Positions 18,458 through 32,113 are shown, numbered from the stretch's first letter. The stretch: DNA of 64,000 bases from Blastomussa wellsi (GCA_947652115.1 OX393568.1:16008354-16072353), one strand, 5' to 3'. The notes: generated from the letters alone by a model not told the origin. Program-made: numbers and translations.

Positions 18458-21135
18458 CATGCACCTTCATATACCTTCATGCACCTCAATATACCTTCAT
18501 ACACCTTCATATACTTTCATACGCCTACATACACCTTACTTCACCTCAATATACCTTCATTCACCTCGATATACCTTCATGCACCTTCATATTCCTTAAT
18601 GCACCTTCATATACCTTCATGCACCTCAATATACCTTCATGCACCTTCAATATACCTTCATGCACCTCAATATACCTTCATGCACCTTCAATATACCTTC
18701 ATGCACCTTCAAATACCTTCATCAACCTCAATATACCTCCATGCGCCTTCATATACCTTCATGCACCTCAATATACCTCCATGCACCTTCATCTACCTTC
18801 ACGCACCTCAATATACCTTCATGCACCTCAATATACCTTCATGCACCTCAATATACCTTCATATACCTTCATTTACCTTCATGCACCTCAATATACCTTA
18901 ATGCACCTCAATATACCTTCATGCACCTTCATATACCTTTATGCACCTTCATATGCCTTCATGCACCTCAATATACCTTCATGCACCTTCAAATACCTTC
19001 ATCAACCTCAATATTCCTCCATGCACATTCATATACCTTCATGCACCTCAATATACCTCCATGCACCTTCATATACCTTCACGCACCTCAATATACCTTC
19101 ATGCACCTCAATATACCTTCATGCACCTCAATATACCTTCATACACCTTCATTTACCTTCATGCACCTCAATATACCTTAATGCACCTCAATATACCTTC
19201 ATGCACCTTCATATACCTTAATGCACCTTCATATACCTTCATGCACCTCAATATACCTTCATGCACCTTCAAATACCTTCATACACCTCAATATACCTTC
19301 ATGCACCTCACTATACCTTCATGCACCTTCATATACCTTCATACACCTTCATATACCTTCATGCACCTTCATATACCTTCATGCACCTCAATATACCTCC
19401 ATGCACCTTCAAATACCTTCATCAACCTCAATATACCTCCATGCGCCTTCATATACCTTCATGCACCTCAATATACCTCCATGCACCTTCATATACCTTA
19501 ATGCACCTCAATATACCTTCATGCACCTCAATATACCTCCATGCACCTTCATATACCTTCATGCACCTTCATATACCTCCATGCACCTTCATATACCTTC
19601 ATGCGCCTTCATATACCTTCATGCACCTTCATATACCTTCATGCACCTCAATATACCTCCATGCACCTTCATATACCTTCACGCACCTCAATATACCTTC
19701 ATGCACTTCAATATACCTTCATGCACCTTCATATACCTTCATGCACCTCAATATACCTTCATGCACCTTCATATACCTTCATACACCTCAATATACCTTC
19801 ATGCACCTCACTATACCTTCATGCACCTTCATATACCTTCATACGCCTTCATATACCTTAATGCACCTTCATATACCTTAATGCACCTCATTATACCTTC
19901 ATGTACTTTCATATACCTTCATGCACCTCAATATACCTTCATGCACCTCAATATACCTTCATGCACGTTCATAAACCTTAATGCACCTTCATATACCTTC
20001 ATGCACCTCAATATACCTTCATGCACCTTCAAATACCTTCATACACCTCAATATACCTTCATGCACCTCACTATACCTTCATGCACCTCAATATACCTTC
20101 ATACACCTTCATATACCTTCATGCACCTTCATATACCTTCATGCACCTCAATATACCTTCATGCACCTCAACATACCTTCATGCACCTCAATATACCTTC
20201 ATGCACCTTCATATACCTTAATGCACCTTCATATACCTTAATGCACCTCATTATACTTCATGTACTTTCATATACCTTCATGCAACTCAATATACCTTCA
20301 TGCACCTCAATATACCTTCATGCACGTTCATAAACCTTAATGCACCTTCATATACCTTCATGCACCTCATTATACCTTCATGTACTTTCATATACCTTCA
20401 TGCACCTCAATATACCTTCATGCACCTCAATATACCTTCATGCACCTTCATATACCTTCATGCACATCAATATACCTTCATTCACCTCAATATACCTTCA
20501 GGCACCTCAATATTCCTTCATGCACCTCAATGTACCCTCATGCACCTCAACATACATTCATGCACCTTCATATACCTTTATGCACCTTCATATACCTTCA
20601 TGCACCTCAATATACCTTCATGCACCTTCATATACCTTCATGCACCTCAATATACCTTCATGCACCTCAATATACCTTCATGCACTTTCATATACCTTCA
20701 TGCACCTCAATATACCTTCATGCACCTTCATATACCCTCATACACCTTCATATTCCTTCATTCACCTCAATATACCTTTAGGCACCTCAATATACCTTCA
20801 TGCACCTCAATATACCTTCATGCACCTTCATTTACCTTCATGCACCTCAATATACCTTCATGCACCTTCATTTACCTTCATACACCTCCATATACCTTCA
20901 TGCACCTTCATATACCCTCATACACCTTCATATACCTTCATTCGCCTCAGTATACCTTCATGCACCTTCATAATACCTTCATTCACCTCAGTATACCTTC
21001 ATGCACCTTCATATACCTTCATGCACCTTCATATGCCTTCATACACTTCAATATACCTTTAAGCACCTCAATATACCTTCATGCACCTCAATATACCTTC
21101 ATGCACATCAATATACCTTCATTCACCTCAATTTA
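18458..21135. repeat. 20-bp minisatellite, left array (about 2.7 kb)
   Basis: The unit is CTTCATGCACCTCAATATAC, with variants CTTCATATAC and CTTCATACAC. Because 20 is not a multiple of 3 and the unit lacks stops in every forward frame, all three + frames are open and encode the same 20-residue cycle in different start positions (MHLNIPSCTFIYLHAPQYTF type). The 370-codon frame at 19221-20333 is one of these and is not a gene. A few units reappear at 21255-21320. Confidence 0.95.
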
Positions 21136-23840
21136 ATTACTTTTTGCTTCCCGGAAAATTTTCCAAGTCTCCCGATTCCCGGGAAAGTGTTCAGATTCCC
21201 CTTCCAATTACGTTTTTCTCCCGAAACGGTGATTCGTAGAGTTTACACCCCCGTATATACCTTCATATATCTTGATACACCTTTATACGCCTCCGTATAC
21301 CTTCATGGTCCTCCATATACATTCTTTCTTTTTCTCAGTTGACGATATCAAAAATGTCAAATCGGTGGTGTAGAGTGGATATTCAGCTATGTACTACATC
21401 GCTTACTATGTTGAATTCACAAAGTTAACCTTGTTTTTTAGTGATCCAATATAAAAATTTATTAAATAAAATCGTTTTCCAGTCTATATGGAGTTTGAAT
21501 TTACAAAATTGACTATACTTTATACTATGTTGAATGCACAAAATGTTGAATTTACAAAATTAACCCCGCTTTTTAGTGAGTCGATATCAAAATTTATTAA
21601 TAAATAAAATCCGGGTGTGGAGTGGATATTCAGGTATAGGCTATATCGCTTACTATGTTGAATTCGCGAACTTAGCCGCGCTTTTCAGTCATTATCAAAA
21701 TGAAGTGGAAATGGGGTGTGTAGTGGATGTCCAGGTATGGGCTTTCCAAAATTAACTCCGTTTTTCAATAATTATCAAAATTTAGTTGAAAGGAGTTAAT
21801 TTTGTGATTTCTGTTTAAGGAGCAGTACGTCGCATATCCACTCTCCACCTCGCCGGACTGATATCGACTGAAAAACGGGTTTAATTTAATTTAGCGTTGC
21901 CTGAATATCCTTTCCACACCACAATTTTACGTTTTTATAACAAATTAAAAACGGGGTTAATGTTGTGAATTCAACGTAGTAGCTAGATTTAGAGTGAATA
22001 CATATACTTAGATATTCACTATAAACTCCAGTTTTGTTCAGTATGTATACACTGTTGTTAAATAATATTAAAATTCCTGTTGTTCCGTACAGCAATGGCG
22101 GCGGTTGTTTGGTGGGCACGGTGGCACCTGTGCTGGAGCCTGCGGAGCCGGAGAAATGTTATGGTATTAGTGTGGTGGATTAACGATTTCAGTATACCAA
22201 TTAGTATACCAATTGTAATTCACCTGGAGTATTTTTGTCCGGCAATGTGCATGCAAAATATAACAGTAGTAAGTATCCTCCAAAAAGTAACGCATTTTTT
22301 CCTAGATCTCGAATCGTTTAATTTTAGTCCGCTTGTCTTATGTTTCGGGCAAAGCTGTGTACTAAGGCTTAAATAACTGTTAAATACCAATTTCTCATAA
22401 ACAAGTATGGTGACTTTTTTTGTCTTGCCTTTAATTGGGCAATAATTTTTTTCATGTCAAATAGATATATACCAGTTTCCATTGTTGAAGAAGCAGCTTT
22501 ATTCGGAAATGGGAATTTGGCGAGCAAGAAAATCATTGCAATATCATAAACCAGGGAACATGTTAAAGAGCATGGGGAACCCCATTTTTATTTTTAAATC
22601 TAAGTTCCAATAACACCAAAAATAGATAAACAAAGTTTGTTAATAATACCAGTGTAAGTTCTGTTTCTGTGGAATGACCCATGCATGAATGATTTTAGTA
22701 CTTTTAAATACTAAGTTTATTTTTAAAAAACCTTTACCTGTAAAAAGTAATTGTGCTGAAAGTAATGAATGGCTTGAGGCAAATTATCTGTTTTGGTCAT
22801 GTTGGTGTCTCGTAAAGGCTGTTTTTCACGTTCTTTATACTATATTCTACTCAGTTTCAGATACGCACGTGCGCATGGTGCATACTGGTATAGTACCGGT
22901 AGTTACACCCCTGTTACGCCAAGAAATAAAGGCGCAGAAAAAAAAAACAAATACTCGCAGTGCACATTACCATGATGGCCTCTATTAAATGTGGCAGAAT
23001 TTTGTGATCACTGTCACCTGAGATGGATGACTTTTTGGCCTTGATAAGGGTAGATGCACCTAACTTTTACTTTAAAACAGTTAATTTAAGCCACTTTTGC
23101 CACTGTATGGTCAAATGTAAAAGACAGCGCTTAACCCCATGGCTTTCCGTTAGCTGTAGCTAACCGTTGTGTAAGTTGGACATAGAAAATAGCCGTATTT
23201 TACACTTATTTTAAAGTGCAGAGCTATAAAAAAAAAGTTGCCGACGAAAGACCGCCGGCGCTAAGGGTAATAAGCATCCTCATTAAAGCAAAATATGTAC
23301 AAAGTGTTGAATTTATAATTACAAAGTGTTCTTTTCTTCAACGATGTGTTCATGGCTGAATAAAGAGACATCGTAATTTATCTCACAATTCTATGCCAAT
23401 TTATAGCCTTTTCTGACTACAATGGAAAAGGTCAGTTAACATATTTTTGGGTTGGGCATTCTTTTTTTTTTGAAGAACTAAAATCGGCTATGCAAGTTTG
23501 AGAGGAGGCAATTGTCTGTAATAGAGGATATACCCATTATTATATGGCAAGGTAGTCTTCAGGTAAACGTTCTGATTTGTTCTTTCTCGTGGTCGGGATT
23601 TTGCCATACGAACCGTTTCTACGGTAACGCTGGGTAACGGTCACGGTCCGCGTATTATTGTTGTTGTTTTAGAAAGCCAGCAAATTGAAAATCTGTAGCC
23701 AAAAGTGTGAAAATTTTTTTTGAACATGTCGATTAAATTTGCTTTCAGTCTCGTGGTAATCTGTTCTTTGTGGGTTGCTTAGTCATCAGAAACGCATGTT
23801 GCTATGATTAAATATCTACCATTTCGGTCACTTGCCATGT
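21136..23840. other. Interior of the satellite-rich intron, diverged repeats
   Basis: From 21360 to about 21980 a motif like 'tatgttgaattcacaaagtt' followed by AACC and a 'tttttagtgat...tcaaaatttatta' segment recurs with a spacing of about 100-130 bp. It is an old tandem repeat. From 22080 to 23840 there is AT-rich single-copy-looking DNA; the 98-codon frame at 22080 has no recognisable features beyond hydrophobicity. Confidence 0.45.
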
Positions 23841-23849
23841 TATTGCTGC

Positions 23850-24740
23850 AGTTGTGTCCATTTGTCCTTGAAATTGGCACCTAATTCGCATCTTCTCCAA
23901 TGAACTGTCCCTTTCTAGTCGCAGTTTTTTTTTCCATTTCTCCGCTAAATAGGCACCTAATTCGCATCTTCTCTAACTGTGCCTTCCCAGTCGATGTGAT
24001 AAAGTCCACCATTTCAGTCAGTTTCCGTGTCATGAATTGCAGTTTTGTCCATTTGTCCTTGAAATTGGCACATAATTCGCATCCGTTCTCTAACTGTGCC
24101 TTCCTAGTCGCAGTTTTGTCCATTTCTCCCTGAATTTGAATTTGGCACCTAATTCGCATCTTCTCTAACTCTCCCGTCCCAGTCGCAGTTTTGCCCATTT
24201 GTCCTCGAATTTGGCACATAATTTACATCTTCTCTAACTCTCCCTTCCTAGTCGCAGTTTTGTCCATTTGTCCTCAAATTTGGCACATAATTCGCATCTT
24301 CTCTAACTCTCCCTTCCTAGTCGCAGTTTTGTCCATTTGTCCTTGAAATTGGCACATAATTCGCATCCGTTCTCTAACTGTGCCTTCCTAGTTGCAGTTT
24401 TGTCCATTTCTCCCCGAATTTGAATTTTGCACCTAATTCGCATCTTCTCTAATGAACTGTCCCTTTCTAGTAGCAGTTTTCTCCATTTGGCCTTGAAATT
24501 GGCGGCCTAATTCGCATCTTCTTTAACTCTCCCTTCCTAGTTGCTATGATTAAATATCTACCATTTCGGTCACTTGGCATGTTATTACTGCAGTTTTGTC
24601 CATTTGTCCTTGAAATTGGCACCTAATTCGCATCTTCTCTAATGAACTGTCCCTTTCTAGTCGCAGTTTTTTTTCATTTCTCCGCTAAATAGGCACTTAT
24701 CTAATTCGCATCTTCTCTAACTGTGCCTTCAAAATTTTCA
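23850..24740. repeat. Tandem repeat of about 70-80 bp
   Basis: The units contain 'cctaattcgcatcttctcta' followed by 'actctcccttcctagtcgca' and 'gttttgtccatttgtcct'. About ten units occur. A larger block starting 'gctatgattaaatatctacc' near 23800 is repeated near 24543, showing higher-order duplication. Confidence 0.85.
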
Positions 24741-24744
24741 TTTT

Positions 24745-26810
24745 CAGTCATGTTCAGCCAGTAGAAATTCACCCGTTCGTAGTATACGATGGGATGTGAT
24801 AAGGGACTCGATAGGCCTTTAAAAGTTTGCTAACAGTCTAAAATGCTAACAAATTTACAAATTACGCGCGGATCTCTCATTTTTAAGACAAATCGCAACA
24901 GATTTCTACAGGTTACAAATTTCCTTTTCACTCATGTTCACCCAGTACAAATTGACCCGTTCGTAGTATACGATGGGATACGATAAAAGACTCGATAGGC
25001 TTTTAAAAGTTTGCTAACAGTGTAAAATGCTTACAAATTTATGAATTACGCGCGGATCTCTCATGTTTAAGACAAATCGCCACAGATTTCTACAGTTTAA
25101 AAATTTACTTTTCACTCATGTTCAGCCAGTACAAATTCACCCGTTCGTAGTATACGATGAGATACGATAAGGGACTCAATAGACGTTTAAAACTTCCTAA
25201 TAGCCTGAAATTCTTGCAATTTTACGAATTACGAGTGGATCTCTCATTTTGAAGACAAATCGCCACAGATCTACACATTTTAACTCCTTTTCACTCATGT
25301 TCAGCCGGTAAAAATTCACCCGTTCGTAGTATACGATGAGATACTATAAGGGACTCGATAGACGCTTAAAACTTCCTAATAGCCTGAAATTTTTGCAATT
25401 TTACGAATTACGAGGGGATCTCTAATTTTGAAGCCAAATCACCACAGATTTCTACGGTTGAAAATTTTCCTTTTCACTCATGTCCACCCAGTACAAATTC
25501 ACCCGTTCGTAGTATACGATGAGATACGATAAGGGACTCGATAGACGTTTAAAAGTTTGCTAACAGTCTAAAATGCTAACAAATTTATAAATTACGCGCG
25601 GATCTCTCATTTTTAAGACAAATCGCAACAGATTTCTACAGGTTACAAATTTCCTTTTCACTCATGTTCACGCAATACAAATTGACCCGTTCGTAGTATA
25701 CGATGGGATACGATAAAGGACTCGATAGGCTTTTGAAGGTTTGCTAACAGTGTAAAATGCTTACAAATTTATGAATTACGCGCGGATCTCTCATGTTTAA
25801 GACAAATCGCCACAGATTTCTAGAAGTTACAAATTTACTTTTCACTCATGTTCAGCCAGTACAAATTCACCCGTTCGTAGTATACGATGGGATACGATAA
25901 AGGACTCGATAGAGGTTTAAAACATACTAACAGCCTATTAATCTTACAAATTTAATAAATTACGCGGGGACCTCTTAGTATGAGGCCAAATCGCCACAAC
26001 TTTATCAAATTTAAAATTTCCTTTTCAGCCATGTTCAGCCAGTACAAATTCACCCATTCGTAGTATACAATGGAATGCGATGAGGGACGCGATAGACGTT
26101 TAAAACTTACTAACAGCCTACTAATTTTACAAATTTAATGAATTACGCGCGGACTTCTTAATACGAAGCCAAATCACCAGAAATTTCTCAAATTTAAAGT
26201 TTCCTTTTCAGTCATGTTCAGCCAGTACAAATTCACCCATTCCTAGTGTACGATGGGATGTGATAAGGAACGCGATTGACGTTTAAAAGTTTGGTAACAG
26301 TCTAAAATGCTAACAAATTTACGAATTATCCTCGAATCTCTCATTTTGAGCCCAAATCGCCACAGATTTCTACAGTTTAAAAATTTCCTTTTCAGTCATG
26401 TTCAGCCAGTACAAATTCACCCGTTCGTAGATTACGATGAGATACTATAAGGGACTCAATAGACGTTTAAAACGTCCTAATAGCCTGAAATTCTTGCAAT
26501 TTTACGAATTACGAGTGGATCTCTCATTTTGAAGCCAAATCACCACAGATTTCTATGTTTAAAAATTTTAGTTTTCAGCTATGTTCAGCCAGTAGAAATT
26601 CACCCGTTCGTAGTATACGATGGGATGTGATAAGGGACTCGATAGGCCATTAAAAGTTTGCTAACAGTCCAAAATGCTAACAAATTTACGAATTACGCGC
26701 GGATCTCTCATTTTTAAGACAAATCGCCACAGATTTCTACAGTTTAAAAATTTCCTTTTCAATCATGTTCAGCCAGTACAAATTCACCCGTTCGTAGTAT
26801 ACGTTGGGCT
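24745..26810. repeat. Satellite with a period of about 184 bp
   Basis: The anchor 'catgttcagccagtacaaat' followed by 'tcacccgttcgtagtatacg' occurs at about 24750, 24932, 25117, 25297, 25478, 25663, 25849, 26029, 26213, 26396, 26580 and 26763. That is eleven to twelve copies spaced 180-186 bp. Divergence between copies is moderate. No coding potential is seen. Confidence 0.95.
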
Positions 26811-27384
26811 TTATTGTGTTATGCAATGGCTTATGGGTAATGTACTATAGTATACTATGCACGGCTATCAGCCGCGTACGATGGTGCATTTTCAGCGGCT
26901 ATCACCCACAGGGATCGAGTGAATCGGGTGTTCCCGTATCGCCATCATAGAGTCGTACTATAGTACGTACGACAGCGGCTATCAGCCGGTAATTTGGGTA
27001 TCATTTTTATGGGTGATAGCCAAAGCTGATCGAGCGAATCGGGTGCATTCTCGTCCCTGAGGACGCGATCCTTTTGGTCAGCACCAAGAAGCGCGAGTCC
27101 GCGCAACTTCGTTCCCAGGGCCACCGGCGGTTTCAAAACGCAATTTTGAAACTGCAGATGGCCTTGGGGACGAGGTTGCGAGTCCGCGATACACGGACGT
27201 CTCGTCACTATGCGCATGCACAAAACAAAAAGCATTGTACAAACATTGCGAAAAGTGCATTCTTTTACGCGTACACCCCCCATATTTGTAAGTCAATGGT
27301 ATATGAGCTCATATACCATTGCCTATAAACCAATCAGAACTCAGGAAATGCAATATACCACAGCTAGTTTTTAATAAGAAGGGT
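26811..27384. repeat. Mixed inverted-repeat DNA between satellites
   Basis: A palindromic MITE-like unit at about 27097-27182 pairs 'gcgcaacttcgttcccaggg' with 'ccttggggacgaggttgcga', with its centre near 27139. A perfect 24-bp palindrome centred on GAGCTC, with ATGGTATAT flanks, lies at about 27297-27320. Upstream, 'cggctatcagcc' motifs recur at about 26862 and 26977. Confidence 0.55.
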
Positions 27385-28322
27385 TATATGAAGGCGTATG
27401 GAGGTATGTGAAGGCGTATGAAGGTATATGAAGGCGTATGAACGTCAATGAAGGTGTATGGAGGTATATGAATGCCTATGGAGGTATATGAAGGCGTATG
27501 GAGGTATATGAAGGTGTATGGAGGTATATGAAGGCGTATGGAGGTATATGAAGGTGTATGAAAGTATATGAAGGCGTATGGAGGTATATGAAGGCGAATG
27601 GAGGTACATGAAGGTGTATGAAAGTATATGAAGGCGTATGGAGGAATATGAAGGTGTATGAATGTATATGAAGGTGTATGTAGGTATATGAAGGCGTATG
27701 AACGCATATGAAGGTGAATGAAGGTATATGAAGGTGTATGGAGGTATATGAAGGCGTATGGAGGTATATGAAGGTATATGAAGGCGTATGTAGGTATATG
27801 AAGGCGTATGGAGGAATATGAAGGTGTATGAATGTATATGAAGGCGTATGTAGGTATATAAAGGCGTATGAACGTATATGAAGGTGAATGAAGGTATATG
27901 AAGGTGTCTGGAGGTATATGAAGGCGTATGGAGGTATATGAAGGCGTATGGAGGCATATGAAGGCGTATGGAGGAATATGAAGGTGTATGAATGTATAGT
28001 ATAAAAGTATATGAAGGCGTATGGAGGCATATGAAGGCGTATGGAGGAATATGAAGATGTATGAATGTATATGAAGGCGTATGGAGGTATATGAAGGTGT
28101 GTGAAAGTACATGAAGGCGTATGGAGGTATATGAAGGCGTCATGGAGGTACATAAAGGCGTATGAATGTATATGAAGTCGTATGGAGGTATAAAAAGGTG
28201 AATGAAAGTATATGAAGGCGTATGAACGTATACGAAGGCGTATGAAAGTATATGAAGGTGTATGAAAGTATATGAAGGCGTATGGAGGTATATGAAGGCG
28301 TATGAACGTGTATGAAATCGTA
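27385..28322. repeat. 20-bp minisatellite, right array part 1 (inverted)
   Basis: The unit is GAAGGCGTATGGAGGTATAT, whose reverse complement belongs to the same family as the left array. All three reverse frames are open (about 240-310 codons each) for the same arithmetic reason; these are not genes. Confidence 0.95.
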
Positions 28323-30087
28323 TGATTGCTGCCGCAGCGAGTGAGCATGAAGCGAACGAGCGAGGCAGCTCTCTAATCGGCATAAGATTACATTATAGGG
28401 GCTTGCAATCACTTTTTTTACGAAACGCAAGGAATTCTGGCCGGGGGTAAGATCAAAGGCGCAAGGAATTGTGGTTATGCGCAAATGGAAGATTTAGGAT
28501 GCGCAGTGGGTTTTGCGTGAGAAGATGACTTAGCGTGTGCAGTCGATTACATCAAAGTAGGTTATGCAAATATCGGCTTCGTTATCGGACTATTTTTTTC
28601 AGCTCTTTCTAACCAATGGTTATTTGTCGTTCAGCTTGAATTTTGGTTTCTTTTGCAGTTAAGAAATACGTTTATCAGGTGAAATGTACCTTTCTTTGGT
28701 CAAGTCCAAATTTTACGTTTCGTTCTTGATCGATCGGCTGATTGCCGGAGGGAAAGAACAAAACACGTGCATTCCGGGCTCGGCATCCCAGACATGTGTT
28801 ATGCTTGAAAACAACTCGGTGATTTGAACTTATTTTGTTTTGGATTTTTGAAAACTGAAAGAAACAAAAACTATCCAGATATTCTCTGGGTAAAAGTGCC
28901 TTATAAATATAAATATAAATGTAGACGAGATTCTTGGGTTCAAAGGAGAGCATGAGCAAAGGTCACGAAAGCACGACAAAAACGCTGCTGTCGAAAGTTG
29001 TCCATAAAACCTTGGGTTTTTACAACCTCGTTTAATCGCTTCTGGCGATGCGAGTTTCGATTTACTGTAGAAGCTGTCTTGTGATAATTTCTTTCACGCA
29101 CACAACATGCAAATTTATGTGATCATTGCGCTGTCATTAACGAAAGGAAGAAAGTGTTCGCCTTTGCTGGTATCTTTATTTTAGATTTTTGATAATGCTT
29201 TAACTCAAGTTTTGTATTTGTAATGGAAGTAATAAATTTTAGCGGTTAAAACCAATTTTGAGTTCGTTCGGCCGCTCGCACACAAGCCTGAAAAACATAA
29301 CAACGTGCAAATTCAACGCACTGTCTGTTGTGAAGTCAAAATATCCCGTGAAGCGCTTTACGCAAGCGCTTTTTCCTGGTGTCTTTATTATTAATTTTGA
29401 GATTGCTTTCATTCACGTTTCGTATTTGTGACGAACGCAATAAAGTCTAATAAGTTTCGATTCATGTTTGCTCGCACGCAAAACCAGCAAATTCAATGCG
29501 CTCTCTGTCAGCTCAAATGCAAAATGAAAATTTTATCACAAGTTACTATATTAAATTACTCGACTAAATCTTCGAGCTTTTGTTGAATAACCAGTGAAAA
29601 CACTCGAGAGAAATTTTATCTTTTTCACAAGATAATTTTCCCGTAATATATGCCAAAATTTCCGTTTCATTGAGTCTCTCATGATCGTAGTTTGTAGTTT
29701 TACGATATTGATAGTTACTGTTACAGTGTAAGAGGCATCAGTTATATCAACAGCGAAATGTTGATCTTACAATGTTAATAGCTGACAACAAATGCTTGTT
29801 TTATAGTTTTATTAAAGAGCTTTTTTCTGTACTGTCCTTTGCAGAATGTTGATACTTGGGGGGCCGTTCAAATTTTTGTGGAAGACGGGTGGTATAAGAT
29901 GGGGAGCTTGACAGTAAATGTGCCTTACGCTTCAAATGTGACTTCCAATTAGCATAGTTGTAAGAATGGAATCTCACATCTCTTCATTGTTCCAAGCAGA
30001 CAAGATAGTACAGTTCGTAAAGTTACTGCTAGCACAGTTATTTCGTCCTCCCCTTTGGCAGCATTTTTACCTTTTAGGTATACTAGT
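28323..30087. other. Spacer between right minisatellite arrays
   Basis: This holds two to three diverged copies of a roughly 185-bp unit between about 29090 and 29520, with shared 'cgcacacaa', 'tttgtgatcattgcgct'-like and 'gcctttgctggtatcttta'-like segments. The remainder shows nothing recognisable. Confidence 0.45.
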
Positions 30088-31690
30088 ATGAAGGTATATG
30101 AAGGCGTATTGAGGTATATGAAAGCGTATGAAGGTATATGAAGGCGTATAAAGGTGAATGAAAGCCTATGGAGGTATATGAAGGCGTATGGAGGTATATG
30201 AAGGTGTATGGAGGTATATGAAGGCGTATGGAGGAATATGAAGGTGTATGAATGTATATGAAGGCGTATGGAGGTATATGAAGGCGTATGAACGTATATG
30301 AATGTATGTGAAGGCGTATGGAGGTATATGAAGGCGTATGAACGTGTATGAAAGCGTATGAAGGTATATGAAGGCGTATGAAGGTATATGAAGGTGTATG
30401 AATGTATATGAAGGCGTATAAAGGTGAATGAAAGCCTATGGAGGTATATGAAAGGCGTATGGAGGTATATGAAGGTGTATGGAGGTATATGAAGGCGTAT
30501 GGAGGAATATGAAGGTGTATGAATGTATATGAAGGCTTATGGAGGTATATGAAGGCGTATGAACGTATATGAAGGTGTATGAATGTATGTGAAGGCGTAT
30601 GGAGGTATATGAAGGTGTATGGAGGTATATGAAGGCGTATGGAGGTATATTAAGGTGTATGGAGGTATATGACGGCGTATGGAGGTATATGAAGGCGTAT
30701 GGAGGTATATGAAGGCGTATGAATGTATATCAAGTCGTATGGAGGTATATCAAGGTGTGTGAAAGTATATGAAGGCGTATGAACGTATATGAAGGCGTAT
30801 GGAGGAATATGGAGGTGTATGAATGTACATGATATGAAGGCGTATGTAGGTATATGAAGGCGTATGAACGTATATGAAGGTGAATGAAGGTATATGAAGG
30901 CGTATGGAAATATATGAAGGCGTGTGGAGGTATATGAAGTCGTATGGAGGTATATGAAGGCGTATGGAGGAATATGAAGGTGTATGAATGTATATGAAGG
31001 CGTATGGAGGTATATGAAGGCGAATGAACGTGTACGAAGGTGAATGAAGGTATATGAAGGCGTATGGAGGTATATGAAGGTGTATGGATGTATATGAAGG
31101 CATATGGAGGTATATGAAGGTGAATGAAAGTACATGAAGGCGTATGAACGTATATGAAGGCGTATGAACGTATATGAAGGTGTATGTATGTATATGAAGG
31201 CATATTGAGGTATATGAAGGCGTATGGAGGTATATGAAGGCGTATGGAGGTATATGAAGGTGTATGGATGTATATGAAGGCATATGGAGGTATATGAAGG
31301 CGTATGGAGGTATATGAAGGTGTATGGATGTATATGAAGGAATATGGAGGTATATGAAGGTGAATGAAAGTACATGAAGGCGTATGAATGTATATGAAGG
31401 CGTATGAAGGTATATGAAGGCGTATGGAGGAATCTGAAGGCGTATGAAGGTATATGAAGGTGTATGAATGTATATGAAGGCGTATGGAGGTATATGAAGG
31501 CGAATGGAGGTACATGAAGGTGTATGAATGTATATGAAGGCGTATGGAGGTATATGAAGGTATATGAAGGTGTATGAATGTACATGAAGGCGTATGGAGG
31601 AATATGGAGGCGTATGAAGGTACATGAAGGCGTATGAATGTGTATGAAGGCGTATGAATGTATATGAAAGCGCATTGAGGTATATGAAAA
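30088..31690. repeat. 20-bp minisatellite, right array part 2 (inverted)
   Basis: Same unit and orientation as 27385-28322. It ends about 35 bp before the right-hand inverted repeat of the candidate giant element, mirroring the left side, where the array begins about 55 bp inside its inverted repeat. Confidence 0.95.
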
Positions 31691-31785
31691 AATATGTAGG
31701 GGTAAGTATTATATAACTTTACTATTGGTCAGCGGCTTTCTATAAAAAAACTCGGAGCCATTCCTGCATTTAACGCCATGTCCAG

Positions 31786-31867
31786 TGGCAAGTGTTCAAG
31801 CCGTGGGAGAATTACCAGTTTCACCCTTCCCAATCCGTAGTGCTGCAGACAACACATCTGTGAGCAA
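31786..31867 (+). CDS. Transposon-derived-type gene, exon 2
   Basis: 82 bp between acceptor CCATGTCCAG and donor GTAAGT. In phase with exon 1 it encodes MASVQAVGELPVSPFPIRSA and ADNTSVS, and leaves in phase 2, which fits the next exon. The acceptor AG lies inside the CCAGTGG motif that is duplicated at 18340-18346. Similarity alone would not find so short an exon; it is supported mainly by splice phase and by open frame. Confidence 0.5.
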
Positions 31868-32113
31868 GTAAGTGGCTCAAGCTCTGAACATGACGATTAC
31901 ATGTAAGCTTATATGTTTGAGTGTTGACCCTTTTGTGTCGACTTAAAACTGCTTTTGCTCATTATGTCCATGTATGGCTCTAAGAAAGTCTCTTGTAATT
32001 TGATGTAATATATAAATAGATAGACATGCCTGTATACTTTTATTACCATTGTAATTACATTTTTTAATCAGGTGATACCATGTACTTTTATGGGAGTACT
32101 GAAATGAATTGTT

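Larger units (their letters stand above)
18347..31781. mobile_element. Candidate giant foldback element filling intron 1
   Basis: A segment reading 'ttaaatgcaggaatggctcc' followed by GAG and ending near CCGCTGACCA at 18347-18402 has its reverse complement at about 31725-31781. Just inside each end lies a 20-bp minisatellite of the same family in opposite orientation. The flanks share CCAGTGG (18340-18346 and 31782-31788). Inside are a 70-80-bp block, a 184-bp satellite and unrelated DNA. The layout recalls Foldback-type elements with tandemly repeated terminal inverted repeats. No transposase is seen. Alternatively these may be independent arrays that landed near an inverted repeat by chance. 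Confidence 0.5.

Noticed and set aside
19221..20333. 370-codon open frame with MHLHIPSCTF-type repeats
   Set aside because: A 20-bp minisatellite without stops gives the same cyclic peptide in all three frames; there is no start context, splice site or conserved domain.
24745..26810. CRISPR-like array
   Set aside because: The period is about 184 bp with the whole unit conserved, not short repeats with unique spacers; the genome is eukaryotic.
27445..28383. 312-codon and neighbouring reverse-strand frames in the right arrays
   Set aside because: Same arithmetic artefact of the 20-bp repeat as in the left array.
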